A DNA stretch of 61,782 nucleotides from an uncultured beta proteobacterium (GTDB lineage Bacteria; Pseudomonadota; Gammaproteobacteria; Burkholderiales; Burkholderiaceae_C), in assembly GCA_903886275.1 (NCBI GenBank), contig CAISLN010000041.1, positions 1 to 61,782 on the forward strand. The letters are read 5' to 3'. Shown piece after piece: positions 16,378 through 25,065 of the stretch. The first letter of the stretch is position 1. The number at the start of each line of letters is the position of its first letter. Made by a program: the position numbers and the translations under genes. The notes beneath the pieces were generated by a model. The model saw only the letters and a list, made by a program, of their open reading frames with translations. It was not told the origin of the DNA and did no database searches.

Positions 16378-16598
16378 GGCATGGTTTTTGGGGTCAAGAG
16401 GTTTTCAGGCAGGCGTTCCAGTAGTGCATCGACGCGGGTGCGTGCCGCCTGGAGTCGTGACTTCAATGCGTCGCGCTCCTGCGCCAGATCCTTCACCTGT
16501 TGTGCCAGCAATGCGTTGGTGCGCTGGGCCTCGGCGTAGCGCACCAAAAGGCGCTCCACGCGTTCGGTAATTTGCTCGATTTGAGACGGTTGCGACAT
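16374..16598 (-). CDS. Short coiled-coil protein upstream of zapA (ZapB-like)
   Basis: The 74-residue protein starting MSQPSQIEQITERVERLLVRYAEA is almost entirely a predicted coiled coil with heptad leucines (LLAQQVKDLAQERDALKSRLQAARTRVDALLERL). It resembles the short family found next to zapA in Betaproteobacteria and is analogous to ZapB. An alternative ATG lies 21 bp upstream at 16619. A minus-strand TACAAT element just upstream may be the promoter. The coupled ATGA overlap with zapA supports a joint division role. Confidence 0.8.
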   Translation of the reverse strand: MSQPSQIEQITERVERLLVRYAEAQRTNALLAQQVKDLAQERDALKSRLQAARTRVDALLERLPENLLTPKTMP

Positions 16599-16671
16599 GC
16601 TTGTCGTGTTGTTCACCATAGATGTCGCATTGTAGGGTTTTGGCGCAGAACCCCAGGTTAAAATCCGCCCG

Positions 16672-16880
16672 TTGGTGCTCGCGGTGTGGTTCACATGCCG
16701 CAGTTCAACGGGAAGCAGGAGGGACGGGTCTAACCAGATCTTCCTAACCTGCGCTGCCCCCGCAACGGTAAGTGGACGCATCGCAAGATGCCGCTTTCAT
16801 CACAGCCACTGGATGCTTGAACACGCGTCCGGGAAGGCGATGAAGGTCGCTCCATCAGCCCGGATACCGGCCAACAAGGT
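16672..16880 (+). promoter_or_regulatory. Cobalamin (AdoCbl) riboswitch
   Basis: The leader upstream of btuB contains the cobalamin riboswitch hallmarks in order: CAGTTCAACGGGAAGC, GGGACGGGTC, CTGCCCCCGCAACGGTAAG, CAGCCACTGG, CGGGAAGGCG, and the B12 box AGCCCGGATACCGGCC at 16857-16872. A TAAAAT -10 element at 16659-16664 would start transcription at about 16671. Ligand binding should repress the downstream cobalamin transport and synthesis operon. Confidence 0.95.
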
Positions 16881-16912
16881 GGTTGCACGTGCGTGCGGCC
16901 TTAACGCCCAAG

Positions 16913-16943
16913 CGCTGTCGGGGAAGACGGCGAGGGTTTTTTT
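16913..16943 (+). terminator. Riboswitch expression-platform terminator
   Basis: CGCTGTC (16913-16919) pairs with GACGGCG (16926-16932) around a GGGGAA loop. Flanking CCC/GGG can extend the stem, and seven T residues follow at 16937-16943, only 17 bp before the btuB ATG. This is the likely off-switch of the cobalamin riboswitch, acting by premature transcription termination. Confidence 0.72.
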
Positions 16944-16960
16944 GTCGGGTTGTTCTTCAA

Positions 16961-18814
16961 ATGAAATTTGCTTTTAACCGTGCGCGCTTGAGCGTGCTCT
17001 CCTTGGCTTTGTGTGGCGTCGCGTCTGCGCAATCGCAGTCTGCGCTCAAGGAAGTGGTGGTCACGGCCACACGCGTGTCACAAGCTTTGGCCGAAATCGT
17101 GGCCGATGTCACGGTGATAGACCGCGCCCAAATCGAGCGCAGTGGTGCAGCGGCAGTCGGCGACCTGCTGAGCCGGGTTGCCGGTTTTGAAATGGCGCGC
17201 AATGGCGGCCCCGGAAGCACCACCAGCCTCTACATTCGCGGTGCCGAAACCCGCTACACAGCGGTCTACATAGACGGCGTGCGGGTGGACTCGCAGTCCA
17301 CCGGTGGCGCCGCTTGGGAGGGCATTCCCCTGTCGCAAATCGAGCGCATGGAAATTCTGCGCGGACCCGCAGGTGCGGTCTACGGCTCCAACGCCATGGG
17401 CGGTGTGGTGCAGCTGTTTACCCGCAGGACAGTGGGCAGTTTTTCCCCCTATGTGACGATCGGCTTTGGCACCTATGCCACCACCAAGCTCGAAGCCGGC
17501 TTTGCCGGGCGCAGCGGCGACTGGGACTACGCACTGGGACTGTCCGACGATTACAGCAAGGGCTTTAACGCACGCATTGCACCCGGTGCCAATGGCGATG
17601 ACGACGGCTACCACAGCCAAGCGGGTAGCCTGCGCCTGGGCCTCAATGTGGACAGCAGCAACCGGCTGGAGGCCACCCTGCTGGCCAACGACATGCGCTC
17701 CCAATACGACGGCTCCACCAGCCTGCCCACATCACGCCAGGACGACCAGAACCTGCGCCTGCTACAGACCACCAGCGCACGTTGGATAGCCCACTGGAGC
17801 CCAGCCTACAGCACCACCTTGAGCGTGAGCGACAGCTCGGACCGTTACCAGACCAGCCCAACGCCCTACACCACCACCACCCGGCTGCGCGGCTACCTGT
17901 TCCAGAACGAACTGCGCTTGGGACACAATCTGTTCACTGCGGCACTGGAGCGCAATGAGGACCGGCTCAACAACGGCACCACCGCACCGATGGACACCAG
18001 CCGTTCGCAGGACGCAATCGCCCTTGGGTATGGCTGGACCAGCGCCGTGCATTCCCTGCAGGCCAATGTCCGCCAGGACCAGGACAGCGAATTTGGCGGG
18101 CAAACCACCGGTTCGCTTTCCTATGGTTACGCCCTCAACAGCGATTGGCGCGCCACCGCATCCGCAGGCACGGCGTTTCGCGCGCCCACTTTGTTTCAGC
18201 GCTTCAGCGTCTATGGCGCACCGGCTTTGCAGCCCGAGAAAAGCCGCAACCTAGAGCTCGGGCTGCTGTATGCCAGTGGCAGCAGCAGCTTCGGTCTGAC
18301 GGCCTACCGCAACAATGTGTCGAACCTGATCACCTACGTGAGTGGCAACGGTTCCTGCAGCAATGGCCAGGCCCCGGTCAGCGCAATCATGCGTGGTTGC
18401 TACGGCAACACTGCCGAGGCCCAATACCAGGGCATCACCTTCTCTGCAGAGCAGCAGCTCGCTGCTTACAAGCTGCACGGCTCGCTGGATTTGCAGGACC
18501 CGCGCGACGCCATCACCGGCAAGCTGCTGGCACGCCGCAGCACCCACCACGCCAACGTGGGTGTGGACACCCGCCTGGGTGAATGGACAGTGGGCGCTGA
18601 TCTGCAAATGTCGGCGCTGCGCTATGACGATGCGGCCAACAACACGGTGTTGCCGGGCTATGTGCTGCTGGGTCTTTTTGGCGAAAAGCGCGTGAGCCAC
18701 GACTGGAGCCTCTTGGTTCGCGTGGACAATGCGACGGATGCGGTCTACCAACTTGCCAACACCTATGCCACGCCGGGCCGCAGCCTGTATGTCGGTATGA
18801 AATGGGCACCATGA
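16961..18814 (+). CDS. btuB: TonB-dependent outer-membrane cobalamin receptor
   Basis: BtuB imports corrinoids across the outer membrane. The 617-residue protein has a signal peptide (MKFAFNRARLSVLSLALCGVASAQ), a TonB box next to SALKEVVVTATR, a plug domain (VTVIDRAQIERSGAAAVGDLL... IEILRGPAGAVYGSNAMGGVV-like, about 45-160) and a 22-strand-type barrel ending in a Tyr/Phe-rich strand (GRSLYVGMKWAP). I chose the ATG at 16961 because the signal peptide begins there. The stop overlaps the cobB start (ATGA), tying receptor expression to synthesis genes. Confidence 0.95.
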   Translation: MKFAFNRARLSVLSLALCGVASAQSQSALKEVVVTATRVSQALAEIVADVTVIDRAQIERSGAAAVGDLLSRVAGFEMARNGGPGSTTSLYIRGAETRYTAVYIDGVRVDSQSTGGAAWEGIPLSQIERMEILRGPAGAVYGSNAMGGVVQLFTRRTVGSFSPYVTIGFGTYATTKLEAGFAGRSGDWDYALGLSDDYSKGFNARIAPGANGDDDGYHSQAGSLRLGLNVDSSNRLEATLLANDMRSQYDGSTSLPTSRQDDQNLRLLQTTSARWIAHWSPAYSTTLSVSDSSDRYQTSPTPYTTTTRLRGYLFQNELRLGHNLFTAALERNEDRLNNGTTAPMDTSRSQDAIALGYGWTSAVHSLQANVRQDQDSEFGGQTTGSLSYGYALNSDWRATASAGTAFRAPTLFQRFSVYGAPALQPEKSRNLELGLLYASGSSSFGLTAYRNNVSNLITYVSGNGSCSNGQAPVSAIMRGCYGNTAEAQYQGITFSAEQQLAAYKLHGSLDLQDPRDAITGKLLARRSTHHANVGVDTRLGEWTVGADLQMSALRYDDAANNTVLPGYVLLGLFGEKRVSHDWSLLVRVDNATDAVYQLANTYATPGRSLYVGMKWAP

Positions 18815-20169
18815 ACGATCACGCACCAAGCGCCAGTTGCCCCGCCATTCTGGTCGCGGCCCCCGCTTCCGGACAGGGCAAAACCACCATCACCTCGGCC
18901 CTGGCACGCTTGCATACGCGCCAAGGCCGCAAGGTGCGCGTATTCAAATGTGGGCCGGATTTTCTGGACCCCTATTGGCACACGCTGGCCAGTGGCGCGC
19001 CGGTCTACCAGCTCGATTTGTGGATGACCGGCGAGGCCGATTGCCATGCGCGCCTGACGGCCGCCGCTCTAGAGGCCGACCTGATCATCGTGGAGGGCGT
19101 GATGGGCCTGTTTGATGGCACGCCCAGTGCCGCCGATCTGGCGCGCCGCTTTGGCCTGCATGTGCTGGCGGTGGTGGATGCCTCGGCCATGGCCGGCACC
19201 TTTGGTGCCCTGGCCTTTGGCTTGCAGCATTACCAAAGCGACCTGCCCTGGGCCGGTGTGCTGGCCAACCGTGTGGCCAGCGCGCGCCATGCAGAGATGC
19301 TGCGCGTGAGCATTCCCCGGGCCGAAGACTGGATGGGCGCGGTCATGCGCAATGCCGCCATGACCCTGCCCGAGCGCCATCTGGGCCTGACCGTGGCAAG
19401 CGAGGTGCCCGACGCATTGGCGCGTCTGGACGCCGCCGCCGACGCCCTGGCCCAAACGCCTTTGGGCCAAATGACGCTGGCCGATCTTGCACGCTGGAAC
19501 ACCGACTTCGCGCTGCCTGCGGACCCTGCCGCAACGCAGGTGCCCAAGCTCTTGCAGGGCAAGGTCATCGCCATTGCCAAGGACGCGGCCTTTTGCTTTA
19601 CCTACGCGGCCAACCTGGACTGCCTGCAGGCCATGGGTGCCGAACTGCGCACCTTCTCGCCGCTGGCAAATGAAGCGCTGCCCGCCTGTGATGCGGTTTG
19701 GTTGCCCGGCGGTTACCCGGAACTGCACGCCGACCTCATCGCCCACAACACACGCACCCGCGACGCTTTGGCCGCGCACATGGCGGCTGGCAAACCCCTG
19801 TGGGCCGAATGCGGCGGCATGATGGCGCTGTTCGATACCCTGGTTACGGTGGACGGACAAAGCCATGCGCAATGGGGTCTGTTGCGCGGCGAGGTCACCA
19901 TGCACAAGCGCCTGGCGGCACTCGGCCCACAGCAGTTGACGCTGGCATCGGGCACGCTGCGCGGCCACACCTTTCACTACTCCACCACCGCCACCAGCAT
20001 GCAGTCAGCGGCCCGCACCGCCAGGCCCGCCAATGACGTGGCGCCCGATGCGGGCGAGGCGCTGTGGCAGCAGGGCTCGGTGCGCGCCAGTTATTTCCAC
20101 GCCTGGTTTCCCTCCTGCCCGCAAGCGGTGGCGGAGTTGTTTAGCGCGCCAGCCAAGGCGCTTGCATGA
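18811..20169 (+). CDS. cobB: Cobyrinate a,c-diamide synthase
   Basis: This 452-residue enzyme uses ATP and glutamine to amidate carboxylates a and c of the corrin ring. The N-terminal dethiobiotin-synthetase-like domain has the P-loop APASGQGKTT and VEGVMGLFDG. The C-terminal class I glutamine amidotransferase domain carries WLPGGYPELHA and the nucleophile motif LWAECGGMMALFD. The ATG at 18811 overlaps the btuB stop; a second ATG three codons earlier is less likely. The enzyme is called CbiA in anaerobic-pathway nomenclature. Confidence 0.94.
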   Translation: MNDHAPSASCPAILVAAPASGQGKTTITSALARLHTRQGRKVRVFKCGPDFLDPYWHTLASGAPVYQLDLWMTGEADCHARLTAAALEADLIIVEGVMGLFDGTPSAADLARRFGLHVLAVVDASAMAGTFGALAFGLQHYQSDLPWAGVLANRVASARHAEMLRVSIPRAEDWMGAVMRNAAMTLPERHLGLTVASEVPDALARLDAAADALAQTPLGQMTLADLARWNTDFALPADPAATQVPKLLQGKVIAIAKDAAFCFTYAANLDCLQAMGAELRTFSPLANEALPACDAVWLPGGYPELHADLIAHNTRTRDALAAHMAAGKPLWAECGGMMALFDTLVTVDGQSHAQWGLLRGEVTMHKRLAALGPQQLTLASGTLRGHTFHYSTTATSMQSAARTARPANDVAPDAGEALWQQGSVRASYFHAWFPSCPQAVAELFSAPAKALA

Positions 20170-21014
20170 CGCAAGACGCCCTGAGCTTCGCGCGCGGCCC
20201 CCAGCGCATCGTGTGCCTGACCGAAGAGACCACCGAGTGGCTGTACCTGCTGGGCCAAGAACATCGCATTGTGGGCATCTCCGGCTACACGGTTCGCCCT
20301 TCAAGGGCACGCGCCGAGAAGCCCCGGGTCAGTGCGTTCCTTAGCGCCAAGATCGACAAGATTTTGGAACTCCAGCCCGACTGCGTGCTGGGTTTTTCGG
20401 ACCTGCAGGCCGACATCGCCGCGGCCCTGATTCGCCAGGGCGTGCAGGTCACCGTCTTCAACCAGCGCAGCGTGGCCGAGATTTTCTCCATGCTGTTCCA
20501 GGTGGCGGCCATGGTGGGCGAGGCCGAGCAGGGCCTGCAGCGCATCGCCGCCATGCAGACCGATCTGCAGCGCATGCAGGCCACGGTGGCCGCGCGCGTG
20601 GCGGCCGGTGCACGCAGACCCAAGGTATTTTTTGAGGAATGGGATGTGCCCCACATCAGCGCCATTCGCTGGGTCTCCGAGCTGATGGGCCTGGCCGGGG
20701 GCGACGACTGCTTTGCCGAGCTGTCGCTGCAGTCCCTGGGCAAGAACCGCATCATTGCCGACGGCTTGGACATCGTTGGGCGCAACCCCGACATCATCTT
20801 TGGCTCCTGGTGCGGCAAGAAGTTCCGCCCGGAAAACGTGGCCGCAAGAGAGGGCTGGAGCGAGGTCTGCGCTGTCAAAAACAAACAGCTGTTTGAAATC
20901 AAGTCGCCCGACATTTTGCAGCCCGGCCCGGCCGCGCTGACCGATGGCGTGCACAAAATGCACCAGCGCATCCTGCAGTGGATGGACGCTGAGCTGCTGG
21001 AGCGCGCACCATGA
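20166..21014 (+). CDS. Cobalamin-binding periplasmic-type protein lacking a signal peptide
   Basis: The 282-residue protein has the helical-backbone BtuF/FhuD fold: PQRIVCLTEETTEWLYLLGQEHRIVGISGYTVRP near the N-terminus and DCVLGFSDLQADIAAALIRQGVQV, with a FNQRSVAEIF second lobe. No hydrophobic signal sequence precedes it (it begins MTQDALSFARGPQRIV), unlike the second BtuF in this operon. It could be a cytosolic corrinoid carrier or chaperone. Start and stop both overlap neighbours by 4 bp (ATGA), so the lack of a signal peptide is not due to a misplaced start in the same frame unless translation initiates inside cobB. Confidence 0.85.
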   Translation: MTQDALSFARGPQRIVCLTEETTEWLYLLGQEHRIVGISGYTVRPSRARAEKPRVSAFLSAKIDKILELQPDCVLGFSDLQADIAAALIRQGVQVTVFNQRSVAEIFSMLFQVAAMVGEAEQGLQRIAAMQTDLQRMQATVAARVAAGARRPKVFFEEWDVPHISAIRWVSELMGLAGGDDCFAELSLQSLGKNRIIADGLDIVGRNPDIIFGSWCGKKFRPENVAAREGWSEVCAVKNKQLFEIKSPDILQPGPAALTDGVHKMHQRILQWMDAELLERAP

Positions 21015-21658
21015 GTGTTCCGGTGGCCGCATCCATCGCCCGCAGTGAGTTCATCCTGGGTGGCCAGCGCAGCGGCAAATCGCGCCGCGCCGAGCTGCTG
21101 GCCCGCCAGTGGCTGGATACCAACCCCGCCCACCAGGCGCTGATGGTGGCCACGGCCCAGCCCTGGGACGAGGAGATGCGCCTGCGCATTGCCCGCCACC
21201 AGGGCGACCGCGCCTTGCGCGTGCCCGGCATGCGCACGCTCGAAGAAACCCAAATGCTGGGCGAAGTGCTGCTGGCGCACAGCCGGCCCGACACCCTGAT
21301 CGTGGTGGACTGCCTGACCCTGTGGCTGACCAATTTGCGCATGCCCGCAACCGACCTGCCAGACCCGGCGGCCGAAGTGTCTGGTCAGGCCCCGAATCAC
21401 GATGCTCTCCCTGAGGTTCCCCACGACGCGCAGTTTGAACAGGCCTGCATTGCCGCACTGTTGGACGCCATTCACCGGGTGCCCGGTCCGCTGGTGTTTG
21501 TGGGCAATGAAATCGGTCTGGGCGTGATCCCCATGGGCAGCCAAGTGCGCGCCTTTGTGGACGCCTTGGGCCGCCTGAACCAGGACGTGGCAAGCGCCTG
21601 CAGGCGCGTCACCCTGATGGTTGCCGGCTTGGCGCTGACCCTGAAAGACATGCCATGA
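21011..21658 (+). CDS. cobU: Bifunctional adenosylcobinamide kinase / guanylyltransferase
   Basis: CobU phosphorylates adenosylcobinamide and transfers GMP, preparing the lower-loop acceptor. The 215-residue protein has the P-loop FILGGQRSGKSRRAELLA, the guanylylated-His segment IARHQGDRALRVPG, and DCLTLWLTNL. GNEIGLGVIPMGSQVRAFVDALGRLNQDVA is the conserved C-terminal signature. An extra segment of about 25 residues (RMPATDLPDPAAEVSGQAP onward) follows DCLTLWLTNL compared with the shorter E. coli or Salmonella enzyme. Overlaps both neighbours by 4 bp. Confidence 0.95.
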   Translation: MSVPVAASIARSEFILGGQRSGKSRRAELLARQWLDTNPAHQALMVATAQPWDEEMRLRIARHQGDRALRVPGMRTLEETQMLGEVLLAHSRPDTLIVVDCLTLWLTNLRMPATDLPDPAAEVSGQAPNHDALPEVPHDAQFEQACIAALLDAIHRVPGPLVFVGNEIGLGVIPMGSQVRAFVDALGRLNQDVASACRRVTLMVAGLALTLKDMP

Positions 21659-22542
21659 AAAAGTTTAAATTTTCGCTGCCCTTGCTGGCCCTGGGCATGC
21701 TGCTGCTCAGCTCGGCCCAGGCGCTGCAGATCACCGACGACCGGGGCCGGGTGCTGAACCTGGCCCGCAGCCCGCAGCGCATCGTCAGCCTGCTGCCCTC
21801 GCTGACCGAGACGGTGTTCGCCCTGGGCCAGGGCCAGCGTTTGGTGGGGGTGGACCGCTACTCCAACTACCCCGAGTCGGTGACCAAGCTGCCCCAGGTG
21901 GGCGGCGGGCTGGACCCCAACATAGAAGCCATCGTGGCCCTGCGCCCGGACGTGGTGCTGGCGGCCACCTCTTCGCGCTCGGCCATCCGTCTGGAGGGTC
22001 TGGGCATTGCGGTGTTTGCGCTGGAGCCCAAAACCCATGCCGATGTGCAGCGGGTGGTGGGCAAGATCGGCCAGTTGCTGGAGGTGAATGATCCCCAGCG
22101 GCTGTGGCGCGAGATCGATGCCGGTGTAAGTGCGGCCGCGCAATCGCTGCCCGCCAACGTGCGGGGCACGCGCGTCTACTTTGAAGTCAACCGCGGGCCC
22201 TATGGCGCGGGCGAGGTCTCTTTTATTGGCGAGACGCTGACGCGCCTGGGCGTGAAGAACATTCTCCCGGCCAAGCTGGGGCCCTTTCCCAAGATCAACC
22301 CCGAGCTGGTGGTGCGCGAAAACCCCGACCTGATCATGATTGGCCTGGCCAACTTTGACGGTCTGGAGCAGCGCCCCGGCTGGGGCAGCATACGCGCCAT
22401 CCGCGAGCACCAGGTCTGCGTGTTCGGGCCCGAAGAGTCCAATGTGCTGGTGCGCCCGGGCCCGCGCATGGCCGAGAGTGCGCGCATCATGGCCAAATGC
22501 CTGGCGGACAAGGCACCTAAAAAGCCGGGGGCTGCCAAGTGA
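21655..22542 (+). CDS. btuF: Periplasmic vitamin B12-binding protein
   Basis: This 295-residue binding protein delivers corrinoids to BtuCD. It has a signal peptide (MKKFKFSLPLLALGMLLLSSAQA) and a BtuF-type fold: SPQRIVSLLPSLTETVFALGQGQRLVGVDRYSNYPESV in lobe 1, then NIEAIVALRPDVVLAATS, with lobe 2 starting around FALEPKTHADV. It differs from the signal-less paralogue two genes upstream. The 4-bp overlaps with cobU and btuC place it in the same transcript. Confidence 0.93.
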   Translation: MKKFKFSLPLLALGMLLLSSAQALQITDDRGRVLNLARSPQRIVSLLPSLTETVFALGQGQRLVGVDRYSNYPESVTKLPQVGGGLDPNIEAIVALRPDVVLAATSSRSAIRLEGLGIAVFALEPKTHADVQRVVGKIGQLLEVNDPQRLWREIDAGVSAAAQSLPANVRGTRVYFEVNRGPYGAGEVSFIGETLTRLGVKNILPAKLGPFPKINPELVVRENPDLIMIGLANFDGLEQRPGWGSIRAIREHQVCVFGPEESNVLVRPGPRMAESARIMAKCLADKAPKKPGAAK

Positions 22543-23618
22543 GCAGCCGCCGCACGGTCTGGTTGCTGTGGCTTGCCGCGTTGCTGTGCGCTGCCATGGT
22601 GCTGCTGGGCCTGTGCATAGGCAGTGCCGGCTTTGAGAACACCGTGGGCAGTCTGTTGGGCGCTGCTGCGGGCGAGGCCGACCGTGCCATGGCGCAGCAA
22701 ATCATCTGGGAAATTCGCCTGCCACGCACCCTGGGTGCCTTGGCCGCTGGGGCCCTGTTGGGCCTGGCCGGTGCCTTGGCGCAGGGCCTGTTTCGCAACC
22801 CATTGGCCGACCCCTATTTGCTGGGCAGTGCCTCGGGCGCTTCGCTGGGCGTGGCGCTGGCGCTGGCCAGCGTGGGTGGTGGCGGCGGCATGGTGGGCTC
22901 CAGCATGATGAGCTCGGGCGTGGCCATCAGCGTGTTCTCCAGCAGCCTCTGGGTGCGCCTAGGGCTGACCGGTGCCGCCTTTGCCGGCGCCGTGCTGGCC
23001 GTGATGCTGACCCTGTCTTTGGCGCGCGGCGTGCAGCACACCCTGCGCCTGCTGCTGGCCGGTGTGATTGTGGGCGTGGTGCTGGGTGCCATTACCTCGC
23101 TGGTGCTGCTGTTCTCGCCCGACTCGCTGCAGGCCATGCAGGCCTTTTTGCTCGGCTCCACCAGCTTCATTGGCTGGACCTCCTGCCTGTTGATGCTGGT
23201 GGTGTGGCTGCTCTGCGTGGTGGCCGCCTGGACCCTGGCGCGCGTGCTCGACGGCCTGAGCCTGGGTGAGGCCACCGCCATCAGCCTGGGCCTGCCGATT
23301 GGCCCCTTGCGTGCCGCTCTGGTGGCGGTGCTGGCCCTGGCCACCGGCACGGCCGTGGCGCAAACCGGCTTGATCGCCTTTGTCGGACTGGCCGCACCGC
23401 ACCTGGTGCGCGCTATCGTGCGGGCGCCGCACCGCCAGTTGATGTGGCTCGCCAGCGCCATGGGTGCGGTGCTGCTGGGTGGCGCCGATCTGTTGGCGCG
23501 CTGGTTGATTGCGCCGCAGGAGCTGCCGGTGGGCGTGCTGACCGCTGTGCTGGGCGGCCTGTACCTGCTGTGGCTGATGCACCGCAGCGGCGGCGCATTG
23601 GGAGGAAAGGGCGCATGA
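22539..23618 (+). CDS. btuC: Vitamin B12 ABC transporter permease
   Basis: This 359-residue FecCD-family permease has about ten membrane helices. The family signature RLPRTLGALAAGALLGLAGALAQGLFRNPLADPYLLG lies near residues 65-100. A cytoplasmic coupling region (IGLAAPHLVR-like GLAAPHLVRAIVRAPHRQL) is near residues 285-305, where BtuD docks. It pairs with the adjacent BtuF and BtuD. Some residues after GVALALASVGGGGGMVGSSMM form a Gly/Ser-rich loop longer than in E. coli BtuC. Confidence 0.94.
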   Translation: MSSRRTVWLLWLAALLCAAMVLLGLCIGSAGFENTVGSLLGAAAGEADRAMAQQIIWEIRLPRTLGALAAGALLGLAGALAQGLFRNPLADPYLLGSASGASLGVALALASVGGGGGMVGSSMMSSGVAISVFSSSLWVRLGLTGAAFAGAVLAVMLTLSLARGVQHTLRLLLAGVIVGVVLGAITSLVLLFSPDSLQAMQAFLLGSTSFIGWTSCLLMLVVWLLCVVAAWTLARVLDGLSLGEATAISLGLPIGPLRAALVAVLALATGTAVAQTGLIAFVGLAAPHLVRAIVRAPHRQLMWLASAMGAVLLGGADLLARWLIAPQELPVGVLTAVLGGLYLLWLMHRSGGALGGKGA

Positions 23619-24451
23619 ACGCACAACCCGAAACCGGCATTGCCGCAGCGGCATCCGCCAGCTCCGGCGTGGCCCTGAGCGCACAACATGTAAGCGCCAG
23701 CCTGGGCGGCCGCCAGGTGCTGCACGGCATTTCCCTGGACCTGGCGCAGGGCCAGTGGACCAGCATTTTGGGCCCCAACGGCGCGGGCAAATCCACGCTG
23801 CTCAAGGCCCTGGCCGGGCTGCTGCCGCACAGCGGCTCGGTGTCGCTGTTGGGCCAGCCTATTCACGCAATGGCCGCCCGTCCGCGCGCAAGGGCGCTGT
23901 CTTGGCTGGGGCAAAACGAGGCCTCGGCCGACGACCTGAGCGCCTGGGACGTGGTGATGCTGGGACGCCTGCCGCACCAGGCCTGGCTGGCCCCGCCCAA
24001 TGAACGCGACCAGGCTGCGGTGGAGCGCTCGCTGCGCTACACCCAGGCCTGGGACTGGCGCCACCGTGCTTTGGGCGAGCTCTCAGGCGGTGAGCGCCAG
24101 CGCGTGCTGCTGGCCCGCGCCCTGGCGGTCGAAGCCCAGGTGCTGCTGATGGACGAGCCCCTGGCCAACCTCGATCCGCCGCACCAGGCCGACTGGCTGT
24201 GCGTGGTCGAGGCCCTGCTGCTGCAGGGAACCACGGTGGTCAGCGTGCTGCATGAGATCACCATCGCGCTCAACGCCAACCGCCTGGTGGTGATGCGAGA
24301 GGGGCGCGTCACCCACCATGGCGCCACATCTGACCCCGCAACCCGTGACGCGGTCTGCCAAGCCTTTGACAACCGCATTGCCATCTACCCGCTCAACCAG
24401 CAATGGGTGGCCCTGCCCGACTTTACGAAGAAAGCCTCCCATGGAAATTGA
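23615..24451 (+). CDS. btuD: Vitamin B12 ABC transporter ATPase
   Basis: This 278-residue ABC ATPase powers BtuC. Walker A is GPNGAGKST, the Q-loop region is LSWLGQNE, the signature is LSGGERQRV, Walker B is [12 protein letters not shown], and the switch His is in [10 protein letters not shown]. The ATG at 23615 follows GGAGGAAAGG and overlaps the btuC stop (ATGA). An N-terminal Ala/Ser-rich extension of about 20 residues precedes the ATPase fold. Its 3-prime end overlaps cobO by 11 bp. Confidence 0.93.
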   Translation: MNAQPETGIAAAASASSGVALSAQHVSASLGGRQVLHGISLDLAQGQWTSILGPNGAGKSTLLKALAGLLPHSGSVSLLGQPIHAMAARPRARALSWLGQNEASADDLSAWDVVMLGRLPHQAWLAPPNERDQAAVERSLRYTQAWDWRHRALGELSGGERQRVLLARALAVEAQVLLMDEPLANLDPPHQADWLCVVEALLLQGTTVVSVLHEITIALNANRLVVMREGRVTHHGATSDPATRDAVCQAFDNRIAIYPLNQQWVALPDFTKKASHGN

Positions 24452-25010
24452 AACCGCCCCTTCCGAGAAACCCTACGAAAAATCCGAGGGCGAGCGCCGC
24501 GGCATCGTCATCGTCAACACCGGCGACGGCAAGGGAAAAAGCACGGCCGCCTTTGGCCTGGCCCTGCGCGCCCATGGCCGCGGCAAGGCGGTCAAAATTT
24601 TCCAGTTCATGAAGGTGCCCAGCGCCCGCTTTGGCGAGCACCGCATGTTCGAGCAAATTGGCATACCGATCGAAGGATTAGGCGACGGCTTTAGCTGGAA
24701 AAGCCAGGACCTGGAGCGCTCGGCGCAACTCGCGCGCGACGGCTGGGCCAAGGCCAGTGCGGCCATCCTGAGTGGCGATTACTTCATGGTGACGCTGGAC
24801 GAAATTACCTATCCGCTGATCTACGGCTGGATGCCCTTGGAGGCGGTGCTGGAGACCCTGCGCAACCGCCCCAAGCATGTGCATGTGGTGCTGACGGGTC
24901 GGCGCTGCCCACCCGAGATCATCGAACTGGCCGACACCGTGACCGAGATGACCATGGTGAAGCACGCCTTCAAGGCCGGCATCCCGGCCCAGCGCGGTAT
25001 CGAGGACTGA
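24441..25010 (+). CDS. cobO: Cob(I)yrinic acid a,c-diamide adenosyltransferase
   Basis: This 189-residue CobA/CobO/BtuR-type corrinoid adenosyltransferase adds the upper adenosyl ligand. The P-loop [21 protein letters not shown] is near residue 30. Later motifs include [14 protein letters not shown] and [21 protein letters not shown]. The start at 24441 lies within the end of btuD, and no earlier start gives a typical N-terminus. It acts on imported or newly made corrinoids before loop assembly. Confidence 0.94.
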   Translation: MEIETAPSEKPYEKSEGERRGIVIVNTGDGKGKSTAAFGLALRAHGRGKAVKIFQFMKVPSARFGEHRMFEQIGIPIEGLGDGFSWKSQDLERSAQLARDGWAKASAAILSGDYFMVTLDEITYPLIYGWMPLEAVLETLRNRPKHVHVVLTGRRCPPEIIELADTVTEMTMVKHAFKAGIPAQRGIED

Positions 25011-25065
25011 TGGCCGGCGCCACCGCCGAAGCTTGCGCAGTGCTTGCAGCGGGCCCTTGTCTCCC

